From an uncultured Oxalicibacterium sp. (lineage in GTDB: Bacteria; Pseudomonadota; Gammaproteobacteria; Burkholderiales; Burkholderiaceae_D), in NCBI RefSeq assembly GCF_913776015.1, contig NZ_CAJYMD010000066.1:37156-101155 (forward strand): DNA of 64,000 bases, written 5' to 3'. The notes beneath the pieces are model-generated. The model had not been told where the DNA came from. It was given only the letters and a program-made list of their open reading frames with translations, and did not search any database. Shown one piece after another: positions 8,774 to 19,052 of the stretch (its first letter is position 1; every line of letters starts with the position of its first letter). The position numbers and the translations under genes were made by a program.

Positions 8774-8989
8774 ATGCCATTGATCATTCTGATTGTCCTT
8801 TTTGTCGCCCTCAAATTGCTGGCGATCGGACCTGTCGCAGACATGTCATGGTGGTGGGTCGTCGGCCTGTTCGCTCTCGCCTTTCTCTGGTTCGAATACA
8901 TCGAGCGCATGTTGGGCCGAGATAAACGCAAGGCGCACGAACAACTCGAGAAAACGCGCGCGGATCGCGTCAAACGCACCTTCAAGTAA
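8774..8989 (+). CDS. Small Trp-rich membrane protein
   Basis: This 71-residue protein starts MPLIILIVLFVALKLLAIGP and continues with a tryptophan-rich second membrane segment (MSWWWVVGLFALAFLWFEYIE). It ends in a charged, positively biased cytoplasmic tail. It matches the small Trp-rich protein family common in Burkholderiales, which has no known function. The track starts earlier at 8645, but the ATG at 8774 begins directly with the first hydrophobic helix and gives the family length. Confidence 0.8.
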   Translation: MPLIILIVLFVALKLLAIGPVADMSWWWVVGLFALAFLWFEYIERMLGRDKRKAHEQLEKTRADRVKRTFK

Positions 8990-9061
8990 CCACGACACAT
9001 TGTTTTGCATTTGCCGTGTCGCTGCGTAGGAACCATTACTTTCGGCTGACGTCCATGCCTC

Positions 9062-10408
9062 ATGGAAACAAACTTCAACATCCCTGCCTCACGCTTTCTT
9101 GATCTTCTGCCAGATGCCCTTTGTATCGTCGATCCCGATGGTCGTTTTGTCTTCGTCAGTAGTGCGTTTGAACAAATTTTTGGCTATGCGCCGGAAGAAG
9201 TAATCGGCAAACCCATGCTTGATCTCGTCCATCCGGATGATCGTGCGACGACACAATCGATTGCCGAAGACATCATGGCTGGCAATAGCAAAATCAACAT
9301 CGAAAACCGTTACTTGCGCAAGGATGGACAGATCGTCCACATCATGTGGTCTGCACGGTGGTCAGCCGAAAATGGCGTACGCATCGCCGTTGCCCGCGAC
9401 ATTACCAATCGCAAGAAGGCAGAAGCCATCCGTGCTGCGCTGTACGCCATCTCGGAAGCCGCGCACGTCGCTGAAAATCTGCAGGACCTTTTCGAACGCA
9501 TCCACCAGATCATCAGCTCGCTGCTCCCCGCAGAAAATTTCTCGATCGCGTTGCAGAAGCCCGATCGCACCACGCTGGATTTTGTTTATCACGTGGATCA
9601 ATATGATGAACCGATCGATCACCTTCGTACTTCGGCCGAACAGTTGTACCCGGAAATCGTCACCAGCCGACAACCCGCATTACTGTGCCGCAGTGAAAAC
9701 AGCAACCTGCCGCTAGGATTGCGTAGCGTTGGCAGGTACCACGCGCTGTGCTGGCTGGCTGTCCCTTTGATCGCAACCGATGACACCATCGGCGCCATCT
9801 TCCTGCGCAGTTATGCAGGTGGCACCCAATATACGGAACAGGACAAGGAGTTGCTGCGTTTCGTTTCGACGCAAATCGCCACGGCCGTTGAACGCAAGCA
9901 GTTGTATGCACAATTGCAGCATGCGTCGCGATACGACCCCCTGACCGATTTGCCCAACCGCGGCTTGCTGTTCGATCGATTGCGAACCAGTCTCGCACGT
10001 GCGCGCCGTAGAAACGAGCAAATGGCCGTGCTGTTTCTCGATCTTGATCGCTTCAAGGAAATCAACGATACGCATGGTCACGCAACCGGCGATCAATTGC
10101 TGCGCGAAGTTGCGCAACGTATGCAGCAGTGCATACGCGAAGCCGATACCGTCGCCCGCATCGGCGGCGATGAGTTCGTGGTACTGATTGAAAGCATGCA
10201 GCAGCCCGATTACGCCATGCTGGTCGCCGAGAAAATTCGTGCCGCTGTACAACGCCCCATGCAATTTGAGGCACATACGCTGCACATCCAGCCGAGCATC
10301 GGAATCGCACGCTATCCGCTGGATGGACAAAGCGAACAAACTCTGCTCGATCACGCCGACAAGACCATGTACGAAGAAAAGGAACGACGCAAACAGGCGT
10401 CAACCTAG
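9062..10408 (+). CDS. PAS-GAF sensor diguanylate cyclase (GGDEF)
   Basis: This is a cytoplasmic enzyme of 448 residues predicted to make cyclic di-GMP from two GTP. It has a PAS domain at about 9-118, a GAF domain at about 130-280, and a GGDEF domain at about 290-445. The active-site motif GGDEF is intact at 368-372. The product-inhibition I-site RxxD (READ, 359-362) sits five residues upstream, so the cyclase should be feedback regulated. There is no membrane span, which points to an internal stimulus. It appears to be a single transcription unit. Confidence 0.93.
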   Translation: METNFNIPASRFLDLLPDALCIVDPDGRFVFVSSAFEQIFGYAPEEVIGKPMLDLVHPDDRATTQSIAEDIMAGNSKINIENRYLRKDGQIVHIMWSARWSAENGVRIAVARDITNRKKAEAIRAALYAISEAAHVAENLQDLFERIHQIISSLLPAENFSIALQKPDRTTLDFVYHVDQYDEPIDHLRTSAEQLYPEIVTSRQPALLCRSENSNLPLGLRSVGRYHALCWLAVPLIATDDTIGAIFLRSYAGGTQYTEQDKELLRFVSTQIATAVERKQLYAQLQHASRYDPLTDLPNRGLLFDRLRTSLARARRRNEQMAVLFLDLDRFKEINDTHGHATGDQLLREVAQRMQQCIREADTVARIGGDEFVVLIESMQQPDYAMLVAEKIRAAVQRPMQFEAHTLHIQPSIGIARYPLDGQSEQTLLDHADKTMYEEKERRKQAST

Positions 10409-10523
10409 TCGTTGCATCACATCAGCACGCATCGTCCCTGGAGTCCGACATGCGCTTTGATTGGCAATACCTGTGCAGATGTGTCGCATAATCGTGCCTT
10501 CATTCCATTTATTCGCAATTCCC

Positions 10524-11270
10524 ATGAGTGTCATCGACAAAGCCCGTTCCGATTCCCGCCTTGCCTCTCTGCTGCAAAGCGTGCAGCAGAAAACTAAACT
10601 CAAGTTTGAAAAATCAAAAAGCAGCGATTGGTTGTCGAGTGTCGAAGACGAGCGCGCTGTCATCGAATACGCAGGTTGCCGCCACCCAAGCGCAGCACTG
10701 GCCCAGGAGCTGCTGCATGTCGACTTGCAGCTTGCAGGCTATCGACGCATCCGGCTCGGTATTTCTTCAGTATTCGATCAGGAAGCCATGCCGACTTTCA
10801 TCAATGTGCTGGATCACGAACTGCAGCGCCACAAGATCTACCAGCGCTTTCTCGCGCTGGGCTTTACGCCCGAGCAGTTCTATCGCGATGCCGACAAGGA
10901 TACCTTCCCGTACCTGAATCAGGTACTGATGACCGAGCCAGATACCATCGCACGCATCATTCCGCCCTTCCTGATGTTGTTGGCACCAGGCGGCACGCTC
11001 TCGCTCGAGGCTTATCAGGATCTTTACGATCGTTTCTTGCGCATCAATAACGGTCAGTACGCCAAGCAACTGCTGGTCATCGAGCAATTGATGCAGAACT
11101 GGGCGGCCACTCCCACACTCGATCAGACGCACACCGTGCGCAAGATCATGCTCACCATCGAACCCAAGGGCAATTTCAGTTGGTTCGGTTTCAAGGATGA
11201 AACCGGCTTTCCTGACAATGGCTTCTTTATCGATGAAGCGTTTTCGGTGCGCGTGGTACCGAATACGTAA
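10524..11270 (+). CDS. Conserved hypothetical protein, function unknown
   Basis: This is a soluble protein of 248 residues that I do not recognise. It has no signal peptide or membrane helix. It contains a central run, HPSAALAQELLHVDLQLAGY, followed by FINVLDHELQRHKIYQRF, whose Glu/His spacing is loosely like a metal site but does not form an HExxH motif. The C-terminal part contains IEPKGNFSWFGFKDETGFPD. I chose the ATG at 10524 (MSVIDKARSD); the ORF is open to 10461, so a longer start is possible. It lies between a cyclase and an aminotransferase with no operon evidence. Confidence 0.7.
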   Translation: MSVIDKARSDSRLASLLQSVQQKTKLKFEKSKSSDWLSSVEDERAVIEYAGCRHPSAALAQELLHVDLQLAGYRRIRLGISSVFDQEAMPTFINVLDHELQRHKIYQRFLALGFTPEQFYRDADKDTFPYLNQVLMTEPDTIARIIPPFLMLLAPGGTLSLEAYQDLYDRFLRINNGQYAKQLLVIEQLMQNWAATPTLDQTHTVRKIMLTIEPKGNFSWFGFKDETGFPDNGFFIDEAFSVRVVPNT

Positions 11271-11525
11271 CAACCTCTGCACGGCCTGCCCCATAAACAG
11301 GCCCACCAGCCTACAAACGCTCTTTTCCTCACGAATCCTTGAGAAACAGAGGCACCGGTGTGCCATTTACACATCGTCCACGCACCGGTTCGGCGCAAAA
11401 AGTCGGATAGCGCAAGCCAGAAATGTCTTCACGCGGTAAAATCTCTCTTTTTCGACATTTCTGTCGCTTTCATGGCCTAATCAAGTTCATCTTGATGCGG
11501 TCGGATTTTTTCTTCTGGAACAATC

Positions 11526-12653
11526 GTGCCCGGTCTCCTTCCCAACGTCGATCCCGACGGCCTCCTCGAATACTCCGTGGTCTACACGGATCGTGCAATC
11601 AACCACATGTCGCAACGCTTTCAGGGCGTAATGCGCGATATTTCGCGGACGCTCAAACACGTCTACAACGCGCACTCGGCAATCGTCATGCCGGGTTCCG
11701 GTACCTTCGGCATGGAAGCCGTTGCGCGCCAGTTCGCCACCGACAAACCGTGTCTCGTGCTGCGTAACGGCTGGTTCAGCTTCCGCTGGACGCAGATTCT
11801 TGAAACCGGCCGCATTCCGTCAGAAACCACGGTTGTGAAAGCGCGCCAGATCGAAGCAGGCAGCCAGGCACCTTTTGCGCCGGCACCGATCGACGAAGTC
11901 GTGGCCGCGATCAAGCAGGCCAAGCCGGCTATCGTGTTTGCACCGCACGTGGAAACCGCATCGGGCATCATGCTGCCGACCGAATACATGCGCAAGGTAT
12001 CGGATGCCGTGCATGAAGTGGGTGGTTTGTTCGTCCTTGACTGCATTGCCTCGGGCACCATCTGGGTAGACATGCAGGCAGCTGGCGTGGATGTCCTGAT
12101 CAGTGCACCGCAAAAAGGCTGGAGCGGTTCGGCCGGTTGCGCCTTCATCATGCTGAGCAAACTCGCCCGCGAACGTATCGAACATACGCAAAGCACCAGC
12201 TTTGCCTGCGATCTGCGCAAATGGCTGCAAATCATGGAAGCCTACGAACAAGGCAACGTTGCTTATCACACCACGATGCCGACTGATGCGCTGACCATCC
12301 TGCGTGACACGATGAAAGAAACCGAAGATTACGGTTTCACCAAAGTGCGCGACGAACAACAACAGCTTGGCGATCGCGTTCGTGCGTTGCTGGCCGAACG
12401 CGGCTTCAAGAGCGTGGCAGCACAAGGCTACGAAGCACCGGGTGTTGTCGTTGCCTATACGACGGACGATGGCATTCAATCGACCAAGAAATTCGTCGCC
12501 GCCGGTCTGCAAACGGCTGCTGGCGTACCGCTGCAATGCGATGAAGGTCCGGAATTCAAGACCTTCCGCATCGGCCTCTTTGGTCTGGACAAACTGCACA
12601 ACATCGATCGTACGGTAGAGAATCTTGCAAAGGCGCTCGACCAGATCGCTTGA
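11526..12653 (+). CDS. Class V aminotransferase (serine/alanine-glyoxylate transaminase-like)
   Basis: This is a PLP-dependent fold-type I enzyme of 375 residues, transferring an amino group from serine or alanine to glyoxylate or a similar oxoacid. The PLP-binding lysine is in SAPQKGWSGSAG. The cofactor aspartate is in FVLDCIASG, and a phosphate-contacting PGSGTFGMEA loop lies near the N-terminus. The start is a GTG at 11526, giving MPGLLPNVDPDG. The C-terminus KTFRIGLFGLDKLHN is usual for this family. The gene stands alone with its own terminator. The substrate pair is not determinable from sequence. Confidence 0.85.
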   Translation: MPGLLPNVDPDGLLEYSVVYTDRAINHMSQRFQGVMRDISRTLKHVYNAHSAIVMPGSGTFGMEAVARQFATDKPCLVLRNGWFSFRWTQILETGRIPSETTVVKARQIEAGSQAPFAPAPIDEVVAAIKQAKPAIVFAPHVETASGIMLPTEYMRKVSDAVHEVGGLFVLDCIASGTIWVDMQAAGVDVLISAPQKGWSGSAGCAFIMLSKLARERIEHTQSTSFACDLRKWLQIMEAYEQGNVAYHTTMPTDALTILRDTMKETEDYGFTKVRDEQQQLGDRVRALLAERGFKSVAAQGYEAPGVVVAYTTDDGIQSTKKFVAAGLQTAAGVPLQCDEGPEFKTFRIGLFGLDKLHNIDRTVENLAKALDQIA

Positions 12654-12674
12654 TGCGTCATGAACCAAGAAAAA

Positions 12675-12702
12675 AGCCGGACACATCGTCCGGCTTTTTT
12701 TT
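12675..12702 (+). terminator. Intrinsic terminator after the aminotransferase gene
   Basis: AGCCGGAC, a 5-base loop, and GTCCGGCT, followed by about eight T residues. The same 8-bp stem recurs 500 bp downstream after the next gene. Confidence 0.9.
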
Positions 12703-12815
12703 ATGTTCAACAATGCATGCATGACCCTCTCATTGGACGAATTGCTGGTCACACAAGGGGATATAGATCCGTGATGCTCTACAATCTTCCACTTCTTTTA
12801 ACATTTTCTTGAACA

Positions 12816-13154
12816 ATGTCCGATACCTCACCCCATACTCCGCATGCGCACAAACCCTCCGTCATCGATCAATTCTCGAAAATGGCGCAATTCTCGATTT
12901 TGGGCGTGATCATCGCCATCCTGCTGCTATCGCCTGCCGTCATCTATTACTTCACCGGACATGTCGAATCGAAACTGCCAGTCTGTACGGCTGCACAACC
13001 GGCATCTGCAACATGGCGCTGCAAAGTGGATCAATCCGACAAGGCGAAAGTGGCTGGCGGCAATCCGGCTTACTGCCCGGAAGGAAAACAGCATTTCGTA
13101 GAACGTGCGTGGTGCAATGCCAACTGGGATAAACCGATCGTATCGGCACAATAA
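12816..13154 (+). CDS. Small single-span membrane protein, hypothetical
   Basis: This 112-residue protein has a histidine/proline-rich N-terminus (MSDTSPHTPHAHKPS) and one strong membrane segment (ILGVIIAILLLSPAVIYYF). The extracytoplasmic tail carries four cysteines (PVCTAA, WRCKV, AYCPEG, AWCNAN), which could form two disulfides. I do not recognise a family. It sits between two nearly identical intrinsic terminators, so it is its own transcription unit. Confidence 0.65.
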   Translation: MSDTSPHTPHAHKPSVIDQFSKMAQFSILGVIIAILLLSPAVIYYFTGHVESKLPVCTAAQPASATWRCKVDQSDKAKVAGGNPAYCPEGKQHFVERAWCNANWDKPIVSAQ

Positions 13155-13174
13155 GAACTGTACTAACCCACCAA

Positions 13175-13201
13175 AGCCGGACCGTTGTCCGGCTTTTTTA
13201 T
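13175..13201 (+). terminator. Intrinsic terminator after the small membrane protein
   Basis: AGCCGGAC, loop CGTT, GTCCGGCT, then a T-run. The stem is identical to the terminator at 12675. Confidence 0.9.
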
Positions 13202-13202
13202 T

Positions 13203-13721
13203 GGGTTTCACGCATGCACAGTATGGCGTGTCGCGACGAATGATCATTCCGCCCGTCTCCTCAAGACACTTTAGGGCGCCATGCTATATTTCCGTCAGAA
13301 AATATAAATTTCCAGATAGCATTAAATCGTGAACTAAATGATCGGTTTGCTCTCTGGCTATAGAGTCTCGCTTGCAGCTTGTAAATCAGAAAATCCCTGA
13401 CTGACGTGCGCCAGATAGCTCGAACAAGGCCCCCATTAACAAGAATCCCTTCCAGAATTTTGCGTCTCTTCTGCGCGCCTCAGCATGAGCAATGCCTTAT
13501 CTTCGTCACGTACCCCTTACCGAGCCGAGCAGATCGTATCAGCGCTCTTCTCTTCACTGCGCAGCAAGACGAGAACGTGGCTGAACACAATCTATATCCA
13601 CGCAGCATTGCCCGCAGTACAACAGCAAACAATCGGCTGGGTGCGCATTACCATGCAGCCCCCCTTTGTTACATGAATCGCCCATCCACGCTCATTACAT
13701 GCCCCATTGGCATTGAAAGAC
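13203..13721. other. Intergenic region with no supported gene
   Basis: About 520 bases separate the terminator from the hybrid kinase start. ORFs of 63-111 codons occur here but lack ribosome-binding sites and family features. An A/T-rich stretch near 13285-13340 could contain promoter elements for the kinase. I see no RNA gene signature. Confidence 0.4.
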
Positions 13722-15812
13722 ATGAACGCCGTGCACACTGATACCACCACCGTCCGCCTGGCAGAACTGGAAGACGATATCGCCTCCTACAAACGACAAC
13801 GCGAAGCGCTGTTTGAAGCCATTGATGATGGCTTCTGCATCATCGAGTTCATCGATGGCCCGCACGGCCCCTTGAGCGATTACGTCCACATCGAAGCCAA
13901 CTCAGGTTATCAACGTCACACCGGCATTCATGACATCGTCGGCAAACGCCTGCGTGAAATCGAACCGAATCATGCCGATACCTGGCTCGCCGTCTATGGC
14001 AAGGTGCTGCAATCTGGCGAGCCGATTCGTTTTGAACAGGAATTCATCTCGGCAAAACGCCATATTGAAGTTTCCGCCAAACGCGTGGGTTCTCGCGATA
14101 TGCGTCAGGTGGCCGTTCTGTTTCGTGACATCACCGCTAGAAAACAGACCGAAGCAGCGCTACGCGAAAATGTGGAGCGTGTTCAATTGGCACTGGCGGC
14201 AGGTGCCATCATCGGCACGTGGTTATGGGATCTGCAGACGGATCAGTTCATCGTGGATGAAGCATTCGCCTCGTCTTTCGGTTTTGATCCTGACAAGGCC
14301 AGAAGCGGACTGCCTCTGGCAAAAGTTGTGGAAACTGTTCACCCCGACGATCAGGAAGGCCTTGCCCACGCGATTGCCGAAGCCATCGGACGCGGCGGTG
14401 CCTATGCCCACCAATATCGAACACGCCGTCTGGACGGCAATTATTACTGGCTGGAAGCGAATGGTCGGGTAGAACTGGCAGCCGATGGTACGCCTCTGAA
14501 ATTTCCCGGCGTATTGATCGATGTCGAAGGGCGTCGTGCCGTCGAGGCAGAGCGTGATCGCGCCAACACGGCGTTACGCGCTCTCACCGAGACGCTGGAG
14601 CAGCGTGTGGAAGATCGCACCGCCGAACTGCTCAAGATGGAAGATGCCTTACGTCAGGCGCAAAAAATGGAAGCAGTCGGACAACTCACCGGCGGCCTCG
14701 CACACGACTTCAACAATATCCTCGCCGGCATTCTTGGCAGCCTTGACTTGATCAAGGCACGCATGACGCAAGGCCGCCTTGCCGATATCGAGCGCCACGT
14801 CAATGCCGCACAATCGGGCATCAAACGTGCTGCCTCGCTGACGCAACGCCTGCTCGCCTTTGCACGTCGCCAAACGCTGGATCCCAAACCCGCTAGCGTC
14901 AACCGCGTAGTCGGCGGCATGCATGAACTGATCGGCCGTAGTGTCGGCCCGGCCATCACCGTCCAGACCATCGCTGCCAGCGGTTTGTGGAATACCTTCG
15001 TCGATGTCGGCCAGCTAGAAAACGCGCTGCTCAATCTCTGCATCAATGCACGCGACGCCATGCCCGACGGCGGCAATCTAAAAATCGAGACCACGAATTG
15101 TGTGCTCGATGACAAGGCTGCGATCGAACACGGGTTGTCTGCAGGTCAATATGTCATGCTCTGCGTCCACGATACCGGTACCGGCATGACGCCAGATGTG
15201 ATGGCACGTGCGTTCGATCCCTTTTTCACCACCAAGCCGATCGGACTGGGCACCGGTCTTGGCCTATCCATGGTTTACGGTTTCGCTGGCCAGTCAGGCG
15301 GCGCGGTACGCATTCAATCGGAAGTGAACAAGGGCTCGATCATCTCGCTCTATCTGCCGCGCCATCTCGGCACTGAGGAAGCGGAAGACAATCCATACGA
15401 ACAACAGTCATCACTCAGTGGTAATGCGGGCAAGACGATCCTGATCGTGGATGATGAACCCTTGGTGCGCATGGTTGCAACAGAAATCCTCAAGGATCTT
15501 GGCTATTTCATGGTCGAAGCCGAAGATGGCCCCTCGGCACTGAAAGCGCTGGATGCCTGCCCGGCTCTTGATCTTCTGATTACCGATGTCGGCCTGCCCA
15601 ATGGCATGAACGGCAGGCAGGTTGCCGATGCATTCAGAGAGCGGCATCCCGCCTTGCCAGTTCTATTCGTGACGGGTTACGCGGAAAATGCCGTGCTCAA
15701 TCACGGCCATCTTGAACAAGGCATGCAGATTCTGACCAAACCCTTCACTTCGGAAGCACTAGCAAATCGTGTGCAGTCCTTGCTGCACAGCGACAAGACA
15801 ATCGACAGATAA
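13722..15812 (+). CDS. Hybrid sensor histidine kinase (PAS-PAS-HisKA-HATPase-REC)
   Basis: This is a soluble hybrid two-component kinase of 696 residues. Two PAS domains span about 25-150 and 165-280, followed by a coiled linker (LRALTETLEQRVEDRTAEL). The dimerisation/phosphoacceptor box is GQLTGGLAHDFNN. The ATPase domain has NLCINARDAMPDGG, DTGTGM and GLGTGLGLSM. A C-terminal receiver starts at TILIVDDEP with the phosphoacceptor Asp in LLITDVGLP. The track begins at a TTG (13707). I prefer the ATG at 13722, preceded by GAAAG. No partner regulator gene is adjacent. There is no membrane segment. Confidence 0.9.
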   Translation: MNAVHTDTTTVRLAELEDDIASYKRQREALFEAIDDGFCIIEFIDGPHGPLSDYVHIEANSGYQRHTGIHDIVGKRLREIEPNHADTWLAVYGKVLQSGEPIRFEQEFISAKRHIEVSAKRVGSRDMRQVAVLFRDITARKQTEAALRENVERVQLALAAGAIIGTWLWDLQTDQFIVDEAFASSFGFDPDKARSGLPLAKVVETVHPDDQEGLAHAIAEAIGRGGAYAHQYRTRRLDGNYYWLEANGRVELAADGTPLKFPGVLIDVEGRRAVEAERDRANTALRALTETLEQRVEDRTAELLKMEDALRQAQKMEAVGQLTGGLAHDFNNILAGILGSLDLIKARMTQGRLADIERHVNAAQSGIKRAASLTQRLLAFARRQTLDPKPASVNRVVGGMHELIGRSVGPAITVQTIAASGLWNTFVDVGQLENALLNLCINARDAMPDGGNLKIETTNCVLDDKAAIEHGLSAGQYVMLCVHDTGTGMTPDVMARAFDPFFTTKPIGLGTGLGLSMVYGFAGQSGGAVRIQSEVNKGSIISLYLPRHLGTEEAEDNPYEQQSSLSGNAGKTILIVDDEPLVRMVATEILKDLGYFMVEAEDGPSALKALDACPALDLLITDVGLPNGMNGRQVADAFRERHPALPVLFVTGYAENAVLNHGHLEQGMQILTKPFTSEALANRVQSLLHSDKTIDR

Positions 15813-15925
15813 GTGCCCGCTCTTTTGCGCTACCAGGCTCACAAAAATCAAGCATCTCAACACATGCTTCGATCATGAGACGCATGGACAACGATCGGAC
15901 AGCAGATGCACGGCGGAATGCACAT

Positions 15926-15946
15926 GACGCTTCTTAAAGCGTCTTT
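15926..15946 (+). terminator. Weak candidate terminator downstream of the hybrid kinase
   Basis: GACGCTT and AAGCGTC pair around a 4-base loop, but only TTT follows, and the hairpin is about 110 bases after the stop codon. The assignment is tentative. Confidence 0.3.
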
Positions 15947-16076
15947 CGGCACGCCACTTTTTCAGCGGAAGACCATGATTGTTTGAGAGCTACGGCGGAA
16001 AAATCAAAGCAGGCAGGCGGCCTTTATCGCGCTAGCGGGTTGCAAAAATCCACGAGCTCGCGTTACCAATGCGTGC

Positions 16077-17021
16077 TCATATCCAGCGATTGAGTACGAG
16101 CAAAACAACCGGCAAACTGAAAAAAGCCAGCAATGTAGATAAGGCGATACTGGCCGACACCTCATCCTCTGCCACCTTGTAGCGCTGCGTAAACAGGAAG
16201 ACGTTTGCTCCCACTGGCAACGCAGCCGCCATTGCCATCGTCGCCATGGGAATGCCTTTCAAGCCACACAACCAGGCACACAGGATGAATACCAGCGGAT
16301 GGAGCATGGTTTTGACCACGGCGATGCGCAACGCCGGCAACAAATTGCCCTTCAGCTGGCTATACGCAAGCGTGACGCCCACCAGCAGCAATGACATCGG
16401 CCCCAGGGCCTGCCCCATCAACTGCAACGGTTTATCAACCATCGCGGGCAACCCGAATCCTGTTTGGGCATACACCACTCCCGCAATGATGGGGATGGGA
16501 ATCGGATGCAGGATGCTGTTTCTCACCGCAACAGCCAATGTTCGCCATATATTGCCCGCCCCGCCGTCACGCCCAAGCTGACGTGCCGCAGCCAGTTCGA
16601 ACACAATGGTGCCGCCCGTCATCAACACCAGGGCATGGATCGAGATCAGCGTGAACAGGGAAATCAGTCCTTCTTCGCCAAACACCAGATTGACGAGCGG
16701 AATACCGATCATCACGGTATTGCTGAAGGTGTGCGCCAAGGCGCGTGCCGCCGACAACGTCGTCACACCTGAAGCAAGCAGGGTGACAATGAAAACCACG
16801 GCCACCGCCAGAAAATAAACGCCAATCGTGGCGTAATCCAGTTCGCTCACTTTGACACTCATCATGGTGCGAAACAGCAAGGCAGGCGTCAGGACGTAAA
16901 ACACCAGATTGGACAAATCATGAATCGCAGACTGCCGTACCCATCGCATCTTCGCCACGAAGAAACCGATAGCGATGATGAAAATCACGGAGAACAGTGC
17001 TGGCGTGACAGATGCGTTCAA
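16077..17021 (-). CDS. AEC-family (auxin efflux carrier-like) transporter
   Basis: This is an inner-membrane protein of 314 residues with about ten predicted spans, matching the AEC/MleP transporter family, which moves organic acids and similar small metabolites. Supporting segments are VFYVLTPALLFRTMM near the N-terminus, HTFSNTVMIGIPLVNLVFGE in the middle and ALPVGANVFLFTQRY near the C-terminus. The start is a TTG at 17021 with no clear ribosome-binding site. It is kept because it gives the expected extracellular N-terminus and first helix. No neighbour suggests the substrate. Confidence 0.85.
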   Translation of the reverse strand: MNASVTPALFSVIFIIAIGFFVAKMRWVRQSAIHDLSNLVFYVLTPALLFRTMMSVKVSELDYATIGVYFLAVAVVFIVTLLASGVTTLSAARALAHTFSNTVMIGIPLVNLVFGEEGLISLFTLISIHALVLMTGGTIVFELAAARQLGRDGGAGNIWRTLAVAVRNSILHPIPIPIIAGVVYAQTGFGLPAMVDKPLQLMGQALGPMSLLLVGVTLAYSQLKGNLLPALRIAVVKTMLHPLVFILCAWLCGLKGIPMATMAMAAALPVGANVFLFTQRYKVAEDEVSASIALSTLLAFFSLPVVLLVLNRWI

Positions 17022-17173
17022 GGTAGGTGCGAAGCCTTCAAATTATGTAATGCCAGCATGTTGATGCCGTCTACGCGATGACGGTAACGGATGAGTGAGC
17101 AACATACGCATCACGAGAGCATTCCCAAAGCGACTTACAGGGACATCGCTTTCTGATCGCTCAACGCATTCAT

Positions 17174-17219
17174 CCAAATAAAAAGGACTGCGCTTCAGCT
17201 CATACGAAGCGCAGTCCTT
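17174..17219 (-). terminator. Strong intrinsic terminator downstream of ilvD
   Basis: A perfect 14-bp stem (AAGGACTGCGCTTC and its complement) with a 9-base loop is followed on the minus strand by TTTTTATTT. It lies about 90 bases after the ilvD stop. Confidence 0.88.
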
Positions 17220-17306
17220 CCGTATCCATCGCGTTTCAAGACGCATCAGACTTCTCGATCTTGCGAATCTCGAAAGTCAGCACGATGCGTCATTGTCGCA
17301 ATCGAC

Positions 17307-18980
17307 TCAACCCGTCGTTGCGCCCTTGCTGGCGCTAGATGCCAACGCGGCAAACTTGGCCAACACGCCACGCGTGTAACGCGGTGCGGGCTGTTTCCAG
17401 TTGGCGCGACGACGTGCGATTTCTTCGTCAGGCACGTTGAGCTGAATCAGCAGATTGTGTGCGTCGATCGTGATCGAATCGCCTTCTTCCACCAGCGCAA
17501 TCGTACCGCCGACAAATGCTTCCGGCGAAACGTGGCCAACCACCATGCCCCAGGTACCGCCGGAGAAACGACCGTCGGTAATCAGGCCGACGGATTCACC
17601 CAGACCTTGACCAACCAACGCACCGGTTGGTGCCAGCATTTCCGGCATGCCCGGACCGCCTTTAGGGCCGAGGTAACGCAAGACAACCACGTCGCCAGCA
17701 TTGATCTTCTTGGCCATGATGGCATCCATTGCCGAGTATTCATCTTCGAACACACGTGCCGGGCCGGTGATGACCGGATTTTTTAAACCGGTGATCTTGG
17801 CAACGCAACCTTCAGGCGACAGATTGCCTTTGAGGATGGCAAGGTGGCCCTGGTTGTACAGGGCCTTGTCGATTGGGCGGATGACGTCCTGATCCGCACG
17901 CGGCACCGATGGGACATCGGCCAGTGCTTCAGCAACCGTCTTGCCGGTTATCGTCATGCAATCGCCATGCAACATGCCGGCGTCGAGCAGGATCTTCATG
18001 ACTTGCGGAATACCGCCAGCCTTGTGGAGATCGGTCGCAACGTATTTGCCCGATGGTTTGAGATCGCAGATGACCGGTACTTTCTTGCGCATGCGCTCGT
18101 AATCGTCGATGGTCCAATCGACTTCTGCTGCGTGTGCGATCGCCAGGAAGTGCAACACGGCATTGGTCGAACCACCGGTTGCCATGATGACGGCAACGGC
18201 GTTTTCGATCGCTTCACGCGTGACGATGTCACGTGGCTTCAAATCGTTCTTGATGGCTTCGACCAGCACGCGTGCGGATTCTGCAGCCGAACCGACTTTC
18301 TCGTCATCCGGATTCGCCATGGTCGACGAGTAAGGCAGCGACAGACCCAGCGCTTCGAACGAAGACGACATGGTGTTGGCCGTGTACATACCACCACACG
18401 AGCCCGACGATGGGCAGGCATTACGCTCAATGCCTTCGAAATCTTCCTGCGACATGCGGCCAGCGGTAAATTCACCCACAGCCTCGAATGCAGAAACGAT
18501 GGTCAGGTCTTTGCCTTTCCAGTTACCCGGCTTGATGGTGCCGCCGTAGACATAAATACTTGGCACGTTGGTGCGCAGCATGGCGATCATGCCGCCCGGC
18601 ATATTCTTGTCGCAACCGCCGATGACGAGCACGCCATCCATCCACTGGCCGTTGACTGCGGTCTCGATACAGTCAGCAATGACTTCGCGCGAAATCAGCG
18701 AAAACTTCATGCCTTCGGTACCCATGGACATCCCGTCCGAAATCGTCGGCGTACCGAATACCTGCGGATTGGCACCGGCTTCCTTGGTGGCCTTGATGGC
18801 GATATCCGCCAGCTTTTGCAGACCGGAGTTGCACGGCGTGATTGTCGAGTGGCCATTCGCAATGCCGACCATCGGCTTGTCGAAATCTTCCTTCTCGTAG
18901 CCCAGTGCGTAATACATCGAGCGGTTAGGGCTGCGGGACACACCCTGGGTAATGTTTTTTGAGCGGCGGTTGAATGCCAT
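17307..18980 (-). CDS. ilvD: Dihydroxy-acid dehydratase IlvD
   Basis: This Fe-S enzyme converts 2,3-dihydroxy-isovalerate and 2,3-dihydroxy-3-methylvalerate to the 2-oxo acids in valine/isoleucine synthesis. At 557 residues it is the shorter IlvD type. Cluster-ligand cysteines lie in [10 protein letters not shown] and [16 protein letters not shown], and the C-terminus has the GRFSGGTWG signature. The ATG at 18980 has GGAGG upstream; the track start at 19052 adds a non-homologous leader. The gene diverges from a LysR regulator that probably controls it. Confidence 0.96.
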   Translation of the reverse strand: MAFNRRSKNITQGVSRSPNRSMYYALGYEKEDFDKPMVGIANGHSTITPCNSGLQKLADIAIKATKEAGANPQVFGTPTISDGMSMGTEGMKFSLISREVIADCIETAVNGQWMDGVLVIGGCDKNMPGGMIAMLRTNVPSIYVYGGTIKPGNWKGKDLTIVSAFEAVGEFTAGRMSQEDFEGIERNACPSSGSCGGMYTANTMSSSFEALGLSLPYSSTMANPDDEKVGSAAESARVLVEAIKNDLKPRDIVTREAIENAVAVIMATGGSTNAVLHFLAIAHAAEVDWTIDDYERMRKKVPVICDLKPSGKYVATDLHKAGGIPQVMKILLDAGMLHGDCMTITGKTVAEALADVPSVPRADQDVIRPIDKALYNQGHLAILKGNLSPEGCVAKITGLKNPVITGPARVFEDEYSAMDAIMAKKINAGDVVVLRYLGPKGGPGMPEMLAPTGALVGQGLGESVGLITDGRFSGGTWGMVVGHVSPEAFVGGTIALVEEGDSITIDAHNLLIQLNVPDEEIARRRANWKQPAPRYTRGVLAKFAALASSASKGATTG

Positions 18981-19052
18981 GATGCCTCCATGGTTTTTGA
19001 AGTCGCCAGCATGCCTTGCGCAATGACGACTGTCAAATATATGATTCAACAT

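Noticed and set aside
10600-10860. Metalloprotease motif in the unknown protein at 10.5 kb
   Set aside because: The ELLH and HELQRH segments do not form HExxH or another recognised zinc motif.
13406-13741. 111-codon and 63-codon ORFs before the hybrid kinase
   Set aside because: No ribosome-binding site, no recognisable features, and one overlaps the kinase start.
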